From assembly GCA_949741915.1 (NCBI GenBank), contig CATJOM010000042.1, forward strand, positions 1-36,034: a stretch of 36,034 bases of DNA. Direction: 5' to 3'. The first letter of the stretch is position 1, and each line of letters begins with the position of its first letter. A model generated the notes under the pieces. That model was given only the letters and a program-made list of their open reading frames with translations. It was not told where the DNA came from and did not search any database. Positions 24,132 to 32,006 of the stretch are shown in pieces. The DNA comes from an uncultured Candidatus Melainabacteria bacterium. Its GTDB lineage: Bacteria > Cyanobacteriota > Vampirovibrionia > Gastranaerophilales > Gastranaerophilaceae. The position numbers and the translations under genes were made by a program.

Positions 24132-24589
24132 TAGATACAGTTGAAAACAGAATATCCCAAACTTTGGAAGAGAAATTCCCGGAATTTGATGTTTTGCCTT
24201 TTCCTGTAAATTTTGAAGAATTTCACAATACATCACCCACCGGATGTTTCTTAACCCGTTTTGAAAATATGGTTTTTCAGGTTCAAAACACCCTAACGGC
24301 TGTAAATTGCAATACTGATTATAATTTCACGGTATTTTTCTCGGCAAGGTATCTTCAAAACCACAGAGAAGCCTATGAGTTTCTTAAAAAATTAGTAAAG
24401 ACTTTAAACGGGCTTGATATCTTAAACAAAAGATTGATGCTAAAAAAGCTTGTTTTTGAAGATGAAATCAATGGCGACCTTTGGTATTCACTCAGTGTAT
24501 GTGTGAATCTGCCAGTGGTCGATGAAAATAAAAATTTAAGCATATCTGAAGATGATTTAGATGTGTTATTTCCTAGAAAGGCAGTATAA
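24128..24589 (+). CDS. Tail completion protein, gp37-like (DUF1834)
   Basis: The 153-aa protein follows the DUF1320 gene and is alpha/beta with the segment TPTGCFLTRFE-like core (SPTGCFLTRFENMVFQ) and AYEFLKKLVKTLNGLD. Position and size match Mu gp37/DUF1834 tail-completion proteins. TTG start overlaps the previous TGA stop by 4 nt. Confidence 0.7.
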   Translation: MIDTVENRISQTLEEKFPEFDVLPFPVNFEEFHNTSPTGCFLTRFENMVFQVQNTLTAVNCNTDYNFTVFFSARYLQNHREAYEFLKKLVKTLNGLDILNKRLMLKKLVFEDEINGDLWYSLSVCVNLPVVDENKNLSISEDDLDVLFPRKAV

Positions 24590-24590
24590 A

Positions 24591-26078
24591 ATGACAGATT
24601 TTTTACACGGTGTTGAATCAAAAGAAGTGGAAAGTAATAATTTTACCATTCAGGATGCCGACATATCAAGCGTTGCAGTTATCGGTACAATGCCTACATA
24701 CGAAATTGAAAACCAAAGCCGTAGTGCTTACGGTTCTTCCACATCGGAAGCCCCTAAAACACCGGCTCACGCGGCTAGAAAAGTTACAAAAATCGTAAAT
24801 TACAATTACACCGGTGATATTGGAAATAATATTGAAGGCTTTACAATCCCTGAAGCGGTTCAAACCATTCTTGATTTATCAGGCGGTGCGAATATTTATT
24901 GCATAAACGTTTTTGACAATGACAAGCATACAGCATCTGTTGATAAATCAATAACATTCACGGACGACATTTGCATTTTGTCTGAAACCGGGGTGCAAAA
25001 TCTCGTATTAAAGCAAGGTGAAGATAAGCTTGAATTGGGTAAAGATTACGAATTTGACGCAAAAACAGGTAAAATCACAATTTTAGAAGGCGGCGCGCTT
25101 GAAGATGACCAAACAAATGTAACTGCAAGTTATAAATATGTTGATTTTACAAAGGTGACAGATACCGATATTATAGGTTCGACCGATGCTAACAACGTTA
25201 GAACAGGCATTCAGGCTATTTGGGATATTGTAGCAGAATACGGTGTGGTTCCCGGCATAATTATTGCCCCCGGTTTTTCATCCAAAAACGTCAGAACCGC
25301 CATTGAAACAATATCTGAAAGGCTTCGGGCTTTTTCTTATGTGGATGTGCCCAAGGGTACAAACGTTAATTTGATGGAAAAGGCACGTTTTAAGCCGGTT
25401 GAAGATATTGACTTGACTACATCGTCAAGGCGTTCTATGTTATCCGGACCTTGGATGGATAGATATAATCAATATGAAAATGTAACAACTTTAAAACCGT
25501 TAAGCCCTGTTGCAGCAGGTTTAAGGGTAAAACTCGACCGTGAGAGAAATTGCGCTAAATCAATAAGTAACACCCCGATTTCAATCGCAAAGGGTATGGA
25601 ATTTCCTATTTCCTTTATGCTTGATGACCCCGCAACGGATTCAAATCGTATTAACGCCCTTGGTATTGCAACGGTTATTAACTATAAAGGTGTTTACTAT
25701 TTCTGGGGCGCAAGGAATTCAAGCTTTCCTTCAAAATCAGGTATAAAAACCTTTGAGCATGTCACAAGAACAACCGATTTTATCATCAAAAGTATTCAGG
25801 ATTCACAGTTTGTCTGCGTTGCAGAAAAAATCACCCGCGGCTTCATTGATGATATTATAGCCAAAATTAATGATAAATTTGCAGCCTGGGCAAGCGGAGA
25901 TGACCCTTTAATTTATGGCGGTGAAGCATATTTTGATGACACATTAAATACAGCTGAAAATATTTCGGACGGGCATTTATACCTGCCTTGGGATTATTGC
26001 CCGGTTGGGTGTGCCGAGCGCATTACAAACCTGCCGCATTTGGATATAAAAATCATTACAAAAAGCCTTGTTGGCTAA
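24591..26078 (+). CDS. Contractile tail sheath protein
   Basis: The 495-aa protein has the contractile sheath layout: an N-terminal arm (FLHGVESKEVESNN), a central region with AEYGVVPGIIIAPGFSSKNVRTAIE, and the C-terminal sheath domain with RFKPVEDIDLTTSSRRS, YYFWGARNSSF and VTRTTDFIIKSIQ. It starts at ATG 24591 with AAGG upstream, not at the earlier in-frame ATG 24561 inside the previous gene. Residues 44-61 (RSAYGSSTSEAPKTPAHA) are encoded by a hairpin repeat element. Such an insertion is unusual in a sheath gene. Confidence 0.9.
   Translation: MTDFLHGVESKEVESNNFTIQDADISSVAVIGTMPTYEIENQSRSAYGSSTSEAPKTPAHAARKVTKIVNYNYTGDIGNNIEGFTIPEAVQTILDLSGGANIYCINVFDNDKHTASVDKSITFTDDICILSETGVQNLVLKQGEDKLELGKDYEFDAKTGKITILEGGALEDDQTNVTASYKYVDFTKVTDTDIIGSTDANNVRTGIQAIWDIVAEYGVVPGIIIAPGFSSKNVRTAIETISERLRAFSYVDVPKGTNVNLMEKARFKPVEDIDLTTSSRRSMLSGPWMDRYNQYENVTTLKPLSPVAAGLRVKLDRERNCAKSISNTPISIAKGMEFPISFMLDDPATDSNRINALGIATVINYKGVYYFWGARNSSFPSKSGIKTFEHVTRTTDFIIKSIQDSQFVCVAEKITRGFIDDIIAKINDKFAAWASGDDPLIYGGEAYFDDTLNTAENISDGHLYLPWDYCPVGCAERITNLPHLDIKIITKSLVG
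24720..24772 (+). repeat. Hairpin repeat element, copy 2 (inside sheath gene)
   Basis: The copy starts CGT-A-GTG and ends CAC-CGGCTC-ACG. It pairs as GTG/CAC, TTA/TAA, GG/CC and CTTCC/GGAAG around the loop ACATC. It is read in frame by the sheath gene. Confidence 0.75.
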
Positions 26079-26108
26079 ATAGTCAGGGCAAAAGGAAGGA
26101 TTTAAACA

Positions 26109-26615
26109 ATGGTAACAGTACTTACAAAATCAAATATATATCTTGGAAAATCTTTATTTGGTATCGCAAACAAAGTAACAGCGCCCGATATTGAAATGGA
26201 AACCGCTACAATAACTCATGGTTTTGGTAGTTATGATGTAAACACAGCTTTTAAGTCAATGACCAGCAACATTAATATTCAGGGCTTTGATAAGGATGTT
26301 TTTAATGCAATCTCAAACCCCTTTGGATGGCTTAATTTTACAATTTATGGTGCGCTTGAAGAATATTCAAATGAAAGCCTTGTAGGGTCAGAACAGGCAA
26401 AACTTATCATAAGGGCTTCAAGCAAAAAATTCAGTCTTTTAGGCGAACTAGAACAACAAAAAAATCTTGATTACCCTATAGATTTTAATGTTTCAGCTGC
26501 AAAACTCTATATTAATAACAAAGAAAAATATGTGATTGATAACATTAATCAAATATACAGGATAAACGGGGTTGACTTGCTTGCAAAGGTAAGAAAAGAC
26601 CTAGCATTACAGTAA
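26109..26615 (+). CDS. Tail tube protein
   Basis: The 168-aa protein follows the sheath gene, has an AAGGA ribosome site and is of the size of the P2 FII/Mu tail-tube family. ATITHGFGSYDVNTAFKSMT and FDKDVFNAISNPFGWLNFTI are tube-like segments. It would stack as hexamers inside the sheath. Confidence 0.8.
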   Translation: MVTVLTKSNIYLGKSLFGIANKVTAPDIEMETATITHGFGSYDVNTAFKSMTSNINIQGFDKDVFNAISNPFGWLNFTIYGALEEYSNESLVGSEQAKLIIRASSKKFSLLGELEQQKNLDYPIDFNVSAAKLYINNKEKYVIDNINQIYRINGVDLLAKVRKDLALQ

Positions 26616-26630
26616 TACGGAGAATAAAAA

Positions 26631-26894
26631 ATGACAAAAGCACAAACTGAAAACTTGGTAAAATTAACACTTTCAAACGGTGTTAAAGTAGAATTTGACC
26701 CAACAAAGGGCAACGGTCATTGTCTGATGAAAGCAAGACAAGCTTCAGGCGGTATGGCAACCGTAATTTATATACTAGCTGAAATTGCCACATTTGACGG
26801 TGAAAAAATGCCGGCACCTGAAATTTTAAATTTTAATGCACATGACATTATAACCCTTGAAGAAGCTTGGGGAAACGCCAAACCGGGACAATAA
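26631..26894 (+). CDS. Tail assembly chaperone, short form (gpG-like)
   Basis: The 87-aa protein lies between tail tube and tape measure genes, the fixed place of the tail chaperone. It has an N-terminal strand region (KLTLSNGVKVEFDPTKGNG) and a C-terminal EEAWGNAKPGQ. Its 3' end contains a -1 frameshift signal. It has a GGAG ribosome site. Overproduced short form and rarer long form coat the tape measure protein before tail growth. Confidence 0.8.
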   Translation: MTKAQTENLVKLTLSNGVKVEFDPTKGNGHCLMKARQASGGMATVIYILAEIATFDGEKMPAPEILNFNAHDIITLEEAWGNAKPGQ

Positions 26895-27052
26895 TCCCGG
26901 ATGTTGAAATGATGGCTTTTATAGCCCACTTCCTTCATTTCTCCAAAAAAGAAGTCTATGAAATGACATTTGATGAAATCATTTTTTGGTTCAATGAAGC
27001 TCATTCTTTATGGAAAAAACTTAACCTGGAACCTGAAAAACATAAGCCGTAG
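26631..27052 (+). CDS. Tail assembly chaperone, -1 frameshift fusion (gpGT-like)
   Basis: Slipping back one base at 26870-26876 joins the first 82 residues of the short form to 58 more (from RQTGTIIPDVEMMAFI onward), giving about 140 aa. The added T-like domain (EMTFDEIIFWFNEAHSLWKK) is short and helical, as in Mu gp41' and P2 E'. The TAG stop at 27050-27052 lies inside a hairpin repeat element. Confidence 0.75.
26870..26900 (+). promoter_or_regulatory. -1 ribosomal frameshift signal
   Basis: The heptamer G-GGA-AAC (26870-26876) is in the correct frame to slip back. Six bases later CCGGGA (26883-26888) pairs with TCCCGG (26895-26900) around CAATAA, which holds the zero-frame stop. The lambda G/GT signal uses the near-identical GGGAAAG. 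Confidence 0.85.
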
Positions 27053-27127
27053 TGTTCACTGGCGTAGTGCTTTGCGGCTTGCTCATCGCAACCCGCACGC
27101 ACCGCCTCACGGAACACCGGTTCGCGC
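27048..27127 (+). repeat. Hairpin repeat element, copies 3 and 4 (one nested in the other)
   Basis: The inner copy (27063-27111) pairs as GTGC/GCAC, GCGG/CCGC and TTGC/GCAA around TCATC, with flanks CGT-A and CGCCTC-ACG. The outer copy is split by it: left arm CGT-A-GTGTTC (27048-27057) and right arm GAACAC-CGGTTC-GCGC (27112-27127). It supplies the stop of the frameshifted chaperone. Confidence 0.7.
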
Positions 27128-27157
27128 AATTTAATCTCATAAATTTTCCTTGATATT

Positions 27158-27181
27158 AGGGGCTTTTGCCCCTTTATTTTT
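27158..27181 (+). terminator. Intrinsic terminator before the tape measure gene
   Basis: GGGGC (27159-27163) and GCCCC (27168-27172) form a stem with a TTTT loop, followed by TTTATTTTT. The stem is short but GC-only. It may only partly terminate, since tape measure expression must continue from the same promoter or a hidden one. Confidence 0.65.
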
Positions 27182-27195
27182 AGCAAAGGATTAAT

Positions 27196-29202
27196 ATGCC
27201 CGCTGATATGAAAGTAAATCTTTATCTAAAAGCATTTGACACAATGAGTAGTGTCGTAAAATCAGCGTGCGCACAATCTGATGATGCCTTTGAAAAAACC
27301 AATAAACGTCTTGAAGAAACAGCAAACAAATTTGATAAAGCAGGACAGAAAGCAGCAGTTTTTGGTGGGGCTCTTGTTGCAGCATCAGGATTAAATGCTA
27401 AAATTGCGGGCGATTTTGAAGCAGGAATGAACAATGTTTCAACCCTGATTGATACTGACACTGAAAGCCTAAAGGCAATGGGGGATGAGGTTTTAAGGAT
27501 TGGTAAAAATTCTCCAAAAGCCATATCAGATTTAACCGACGGGCTTTATTCCATACGTTCTGCCGGCATATCCGCAGATGAGCAGTTTAGGGTTTTAGCG
27601 GGTTCAGAGAAACTTTCTGTTGCGGGGCTTTCAACCACAGCGGAAGCCGTTGACATTGCAACATCTGCTATAAATGCCTTTAATCTTAAAGGCAAAGAAG
27701 CAGACGGTATTTACGATATGTTCTTTAAGGTTGTAAAGTATGGGAAAACTAATATTTCAGAATTTGCCCAAGGTTTTGGTTCGGTTGCAGGTGTTGTCGC
27801 CGCTGCCGGCATTCAATTAGACGAATATTCAGCCTCTGTTGCTGCAATGACAACATCCGGCCTAAAAGCAAATATTGCCCACACACAAATGAAGGCTGCC
27901 ATTGCAGGTTTGTCCCGTGGCTCAAAAGAACAGATGGAAATATTTACAAAGCTTGGTGCTAAAAATTTTCCTGATTTAATTCAAAAATCTGGTGGGGTTG
28001 TAAACGCCTTTGATAAAATCTACAAAGGTGTTAATGGCAACCAATCAAAATTGATTCAGCTGGTCGGTTCCGTTGAGGGATATAATGCTATTCTTTCTTT
28101 AACAGGGGCAAATAATGCAACCTATCTTCAGACCCTAAATGATATGAGAAATGGCGGAGATTCACTATCAGAAGCCTACAGAAAACAAACTGACGGGCTT
28201 AATAATCAAATGGCGATTATGAAAAATAATGCCCAGGCTTTAAGTATTAAATTTGGTACAGCACTTTTGCCTGTCATAAAGGCCGCAGGCAGTACATTCC
28301 AAACAGTATCTAGCATTATTGACAAAATGCCACCAGGGCTTACAAGTTTTGTTTCAATTGCGGCAGCTGGAATTGGTGTTGTAAGTCTTTTTGGCGGCAC
28401 AGCATTAATGGCTGTTGGTGGCATTATAAGAAATGTAATTTTACTTAGAAAGGTTATGCGCGGCTTTTCTATTGTAACCTGGGCAAACCCTGCGCTATTG
28501 CCCATTATGGGTGTTGTTGCAGGAATAGCCTTGCTTGCTGCGGGCACTATTTATTGTTATAAAAAATTTGAAGGCTTTAGAAATATTTGCCAGGGAACGT
28601 GGGCAGTTGTTAAAGCCGGCGGAGCTTGGCTTGCTGTCTTATGGCAGGGCTTTTTAACCGGCGCCGGTGCCGTTTGGAACTTTATAAAACCTGCTGTTTT
28701 GTTTGCTGCTAAAATTTTAGCCTGGACAACCCCTATAGGCCTTGCAGTTAAGGCCATTCAAACTTTATGGGGATGGATTGGTAAATTAATTAATAAAGCA
28801 GGCGGATTAAGAGGCATTGGCGGAAAACTCAAAGAATGGGGTGATGAACAAAGCAAAAAAGCGGAAGAGATTAATAAAAACATCAAAAAAGACAGAGCAT
28901 CACAAGTGGACGGAAGCCACGCTAACGGCCTTGATTATGTGCCGTTTGACGGATACAAGGCGGAACTTCACAAAGGTGAATCTGTCTTAACGGCGCCTGA
29001 AGCTAACCGCTGGAGAAGAGGCAATATAAACAATAATTCAAGCGAAAGCATCAAAATCGATTTTCACCCCACAATCCATTGGGGAAGCAATGTTTCAAAC
29101 TCATCAAAACAAGAGTTCCTGGCACTTCTATATAAATATAAGGATGAGCTTGTAAAAATTATACTTGATATCTTAAGACGCAGAGAGGCAAGGGTTTACT
29201 AA
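27196..29202 (+). CDS. Tail tape measure protein (TP901 family)
   Basis: The 668-aa protein sets tail length. The N-terminal 50 residues are a coiled coil, then comes the TP901-type core (AGLSTTAEAVDIATSAINAF, ISEFAQGFGSVAGVVAAAGI, ALSIKFGTALLPVIK), a hydrophobic region of about 380-530 with several membrane-type segments, and a charged C-terminus with a conserved DYVPFDGYKAELHKGE (tape measure end). The length predicts a tail of roughly 100 nm by the usual 1.5 angstrom per residue rule. The start ATG 27196 has AAAGGA upstream. Confidence 0.9.
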   Translation: MPADMKVNLYLKAFDTMSSVVKSACAQSDDAFEKTNKRLEETANKFDKAGQKAAVFGGALVAASGLNAKIAGDFEAGMNNVSTLIDTDTESLKAMGDEVLRIGKNSPKAISDLTDGLYSIRSAGISADEQFRVLAGSEKLSVAGLSTTAEAVDIATSAINAFNLKGKEADGIYDMFFKVVKYGKTNISEFAQGFGSVAGVVAAAGIQLDEYSASVAAMTTSGLKANIAHTQMKAAIAGLSRGSKEQMEIFTKLGAKNFPDLIQKSGGVVNAFDKIYKGVNGNQSKLIQLVGSVEGYNAILSLTGANNATYLQTLNDMRNGGDSLSEAYRKQTDGLNNQMAIMKNNAQALSIKFGTALLPVIKAAGSTFQTVSSIIDKMPPGLTSFVSIAAAGIGVVSLFGGTALMAVGGIIRNVILLRKVMRGFSIVTWANPALLPIMGVVAGIALLAAGTIYCYKKFEGFRNICQGTWAVVKAGGAWLAVLWQGFLTGAGAVWNFIKPAVLFAAKILAWTTPIGLAVKAIQTLWGWIGKLINKAGGLRGIGGKLKEWGDEQSKKAEEINKNIKKDRASQVDGSHANGLDYVPFDGYKAELHKGESVLTAPEANRWRRGNINNNSSESIKIDFHPTIHWGSNVSNSSKQEFLALLYKYKDELVKIILDILRRREARVY

Positions 29203-29942
29203 TGTTTGAAAAATGGAATATGCTTAAAATCCTTAATATGATTGAAGCTCCGTCAACTAAAAAAGAATATACCTATAATCAAATGCCCTGTATAAATTCA
29301 AAGCCAGCTCTTCAAAGGGGTAATGAAAATTTGCTCGAATATGCTGTTTTTCTGCCTTTGCATTTTTCTTTTTGTAACCCTAAAAAAGTAATTGAAACAA
29401 TTAAAAAATGCGCCTTAAATGGGGATAAAATCGACTGGGTATACCAAAAACAATATATGGGGCAGTTTGTAATAAATTCTGTTGAGAAAACTTTAACCAA
29501 AGCTCTTAAAGGCACGATTATTTATGCAGAGGTTAATTTTAATCTGCTTGAAGTGCCGCCCGACCCTGATTTTAAAGCCGAAGGCAAAGGCTCTATGATT
29601 GATGAAACAAAGGCGGTGAGTGAAAAACACCCCAAAATTAAAGAACTTGCCGCAAAAGTAAGGGTTTCGGCTGTGGAATCGTTTAAAGAAAATGTTAATA
29701 CTGCTCTTTTAAATACATCTTTAACAGATATGGGCAAAGAGCTTGTAAGAACAGTTTCAAACTCTGTTGCGACAGATTTAACCGGAGTTAATGTCGGGGA
29801 TTTATATAATACGGTGGGCGCTTATGCAGATGCTGTTAAAAATAATGATAACTTAAGCCCTGCTGAAGCTTTAAATGTAGCTCAAAGCATCAGAGCAATC
29901 CCTGAATTAATGCTTGATGGCTCATTGCGAGGAGGGTTCTAA
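29202..29942 (+). CDS. Tail protein, P2 gpU-like with C-terminal extension
   Basis: The first half of this 246-aa protein resembles P2 gpU: KCALNGDKIDWVYQKQYMGQ, then FVINSVEKTL and a beta stretch ending in FNLLEV. It binds the end of the tail tube in P2. The last ~100 residues are helical and have no known match. The ATG overlaps the tape measure stop by 1 nt. Confidence 0.65.
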   Translation: MFEKWNMLKILNMIEAPSTKKEYTYNQMPCINSKPALQRGNENLLEYAVFLPLHFSFCNPKKVIETIKKCALNGDKIDWVYQKQYMGQFVINSVEKTLTKALKGTIIYAEVNFNLLEVPPDPDFKAEGKGSMIDETKAVSEKHPKIKELAAKVRVSAVESFKENVNTALLNTSLTDMGKELVRTVSNSVATDLTGVNVGDLYNTVGAYADAVKNNDNLSPAEALNVAQSIRAIPELMLDGSLRGGF

Positions 29943-29946
29943 AATC

Positions 29947-30159
29947 ATGTCTTATATTTTATACACAACCGGGCAAAATGAAAGATGGGACACAATAGCT
30001 TATAAATTCGGCTCTACTTATAATATTTTACCCATAATTGAGGCAAACCCGCACGTTAAAGTAAGCCCTGTTTTACCTGAAGGTATAACTTTAAAAATCC
30101 CTGTTCCTGAAATGAAAGCAAATAATGATAAAACGAGGCTTCCTGTATGGAAACAGTAA
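29947..30159 (+). CDS. Tail protein X-like, LysM-type
   Basis: This 70-aa protein contains a LysM-like core (ERWDTIAYKFGSTYNILPII, then ANPHVKVSPVLPEGITLKIP). Family proteins help to join baseplate and tail tube. I chose ATG 29947 because the earlier in-frame ATG 29914 lies in the previous gene. The GAGGAGGG ribosome site lies about 10 nt before it. It overlaps the next start by 13 nt. Confidence 0.8.
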   Translation: MSYILYTTGQNERWDTIAYKFGSTYNILPIIEANPHVKVSPVLPEGITLKIPVPEMKANNDKTRLPVWKQ

Positions 30160-31163
30160 ATTCAACAAATAAAACACGAAAGCCTGTTGTAACGCTTCTT
30201 TGTAACGGAAAAGATGCAAGTAAGGATTTTTCAAAGTATTTAAGGGAATTAACCTTTAATGAATTTGAAGATGAACAATCAGATGAACTTACGCTCACTT
30301 TAAACAACAATGACGGATATTTTTCAGACCTTTGGTATCCAAATAAAGGTGACAAATTAAGTGTTACAATTCAATACGGTGAAGATGTTTTTGAACCCGG
30401 AGCTTTTACAATTGATGAAAATAGTTTTAACTGGGGTTTATCGGGCGACACTATTGAAATCAAAGCACTTGCAACCTCAACAAACTTTTCTGTTCGAACG
30501 CAAAAAATAAAAAATTGGAGCGGATATACCTTAAACAAAATTGCTGAAATAATAGGAAAACAGTACGGGTTTAAGGTTTTGGGCAACACTGGAAATGTAA
30601 AAATAGGTGTAATTGTTCAAAAAAATGAATCGGATATTGCTTTTTTGAAACGTATATCAAAGCTTTACGGGTATATTTTTAATATTAAAGATGGTTATTT
30701 AACCTTTACTTTGCTTTCAGATTTAGAATCAGGAGAGGCTTTATTTACCCTTTCAAAATCTTCGGATATTGAAAGTCTTAGCCTGAATGATACTGTAACA
30801 AAGATTTACGGCAAAGCAAAAGTGCAATACCTGGATTTAAAATCTAAAACAGTTAAAACATACACAGCAGTTGGAAATACTGAAATAACAGACACTTTAA
30901 CCGTTTACAAAAGGTGTTCTTCATTATCGGAAGCAAAAATTGTGGCACAATCTGCCCTTAAAAATTCTTCAAGAGAGGTTACCGGCAGAATTCAACCGTC
31001 AAGACCCAATAAACTTTTTATGGCGGGCGTAAATTTTGATTTAACGGGAATTGGCAAACATGAGGGCAAATACCACATTAAATCACATACTTTAAAAATT
31101 GATGAATCAGCAAAATTAAGTCAGGAAGGAGAGATTTCAAAATGCTTGAATTCGGCACAGTAA
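30147..31163 (+). CDS. Baseplate hub protein, P2 gpD-like
   Basis: The 338-aa protein fits the late control D/gp27-like hub family. N-terminal CNGKDASKDFSKYLRELTFN, the middle VRTQKIKNWSGYTLNKIAEI, the LKRISKLYGYIFNIKDGYLT core, and RIQPSRPNKLFMAGVNFDLT are typical. The hub sits at the end of the tube and holds the spike. It overlaps the X-like and V-like genes on either side. Confidence 0.85.
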   Translation: METVNSTNKTRKPVVTLLCNGKDASKDFSKYLRELTFNEFEDEQSDELTLTLNNNDGYFSDLWYPNKGDKLSVTIQYGEDVFEPGAFTIDENSFNWGLSGDTIEIKALATSTNFSVRTQKIKNWSGYTLNKIAEIIGKQYGFKVLGNTGNVKIGVIVQKNESDIAFLKRISKLYGYIFNIKDGYLTFTLLSDLESGEALFTLSKSSDIESLSLNDTVTKIYGKAKVQYLDLKSKTVKTYTAVGNTEITDTLTVYKRCSSLSEAKIVAQSALKNSSREVTGRIQPSRPNKLFMAGVNFDLTGIGKHEGKYHIKSHTLKIDESAKLSQEGEISKCLNSAQ

Positions 31164-31609
31164 AAGAGATAAAAGGCTTGGAAGCAAAGGTTCATTTTGA
31201 AGCCTGGGGATTAGAAGACTTGTGGCTTAAGGTGCCGCAAAAATTTACCGTAACCAAAAAATCAAAAATGATGCCTGAAATGGGACAGCTTGTTGCTGTT
31301 GTCTTAACGGATGATTTATGCGAAGGGGTCATTTTGGGCGGCATTTACAATGATGAAGATTTGCCGCCTGAAGATTTGGGGGATGATTTCATTCAGTTTG
31401 CTGACGGCTCTTCTTTTTCTCACACAGAGGGGTCTAAAAGCTTTAACTTAGAAGTTGAAAACCTTTATGTAAGTAAAAACATTATAGCAGGCGGCGAAGT
31501 GCAGGATTCAAGAGGCACGCTTGATTCAGTGCGGCAGCATTCAAATAGCCACGCTCATACAAATGGAAACAACGGCTCTAATACAGGAGCTCCAACAGCC
31601 ACAGTTTAA
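31142..31609 (+). CDS. Baseplate spike protein, gpV-like
   Basis: The 155-aa protein has the gpV layout: an OB-fold N-terminus (GTVKEIKGLEAKVHFEAWGL, MMPEMGQLVAVVL), then a stalk and the tail end SNSHAHTNGNNGSNTGAPTA, which contains the H-x-H metal motif that binds iron at the tip of P2-like spikes. It overlaps the D-like gene by 22 nt. Confidence 0.85.
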   Translation: MLEFGTVKEIKGLEAKVHFEAWGLEDLWLKVPQKFTVTKKSKMMPEMGQLVAVVLTDDLCEGVILGGIYNDEDLPPEDLGDDFIQFADGSSFSHTEGSKSFNLEVENLYVSKNIIAGGEVQDSRGTLDSVRQHSNSHAHTNGNNGSNTGAPTATV

Positions 31610-31614
31610 TAGAA

Positions 31615-31635
31615 ACTTAATAAGTTCCTTATATG
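31615..31635 (+). promoter_or_regulatory. Late promoter motif, baseplate copy
   Basis: ACTTAATAAGTTC is joined to CTTATATG, and the match to the copy at 21164 runs on into GAAA and ATTTT. ACTTA-A-TAAGT is a perfect dyad. It lies 33 bp before the W-like gene in the only clear gap of the baseplate cluster. Confidence 0.6.
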
Positions 31636-31667
31636 AAATAAAATTTTGAAAATTAAATAATAGGAAT

Positions 31668-32006
31668 ATGGAAAGTTATCAACACAAAAGAAATTCGCTC
31701 ACTGAAACCGTTTCGGGCAAAGAAGATGTTAAACAATGTGTTAAAACCATTGCATCAACTCAAAAGGGTTCTGTCCCTTTCATGCCCGAATTTGGATGTG
31801 ATTTATTTCCAGCTGTTGGTGAAAAATCTCCCCTTGCAATTGATTATCTAATAGGAGTTTACACACGGGAAATTTCGCTTCAAGAGCCAAGATGCGAAAT
31901 TTCCGAGGTTGTTGGTGATTTCACAGAAGATGGACAAATAAAAATGACAATTTATTTTACCTGCAAAGAAGATGAAAACAGTGATTTTGTGGAGGTTTAC
32001 GTATAA
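31668..32006 (+). CDS. Baseplate wedge protein, gpW/gp25-like
   Basis: The 112-aa protein has the gp25/gpW pattern: SGKEDVKQCVKTIASTQKGS, FMPEFGCDLF, and the C-terminal EVVGDFTEDGQIKMTIYF. Such proteins contact the sheath at the baseplate. The start follows a late motif, with a weak GGAAT ribosome site. Confidence 0.85.
   Translation: MESYQHKRNSLTETVSGKEDVKQCVKTIASTQKGSVPFMPEFGCDLFPAVGEKSPLAIDYLIGVYTREISLQEPRCEISEVVGDFTEDGQIKMTIYFTCKEDENSDFVEVYV

Noticed and set aside
24561-24590. Earlier ATG for the sheath gene
   Set aside because: It lies within the preceding gene without ribosome site; ATG 24591 gives the normal N-terminus.
30371-30589. Minus-strand open frames inside the tail genes
   Set aside because: They are shadows of well-supported genes with no ribosome site and no domain.
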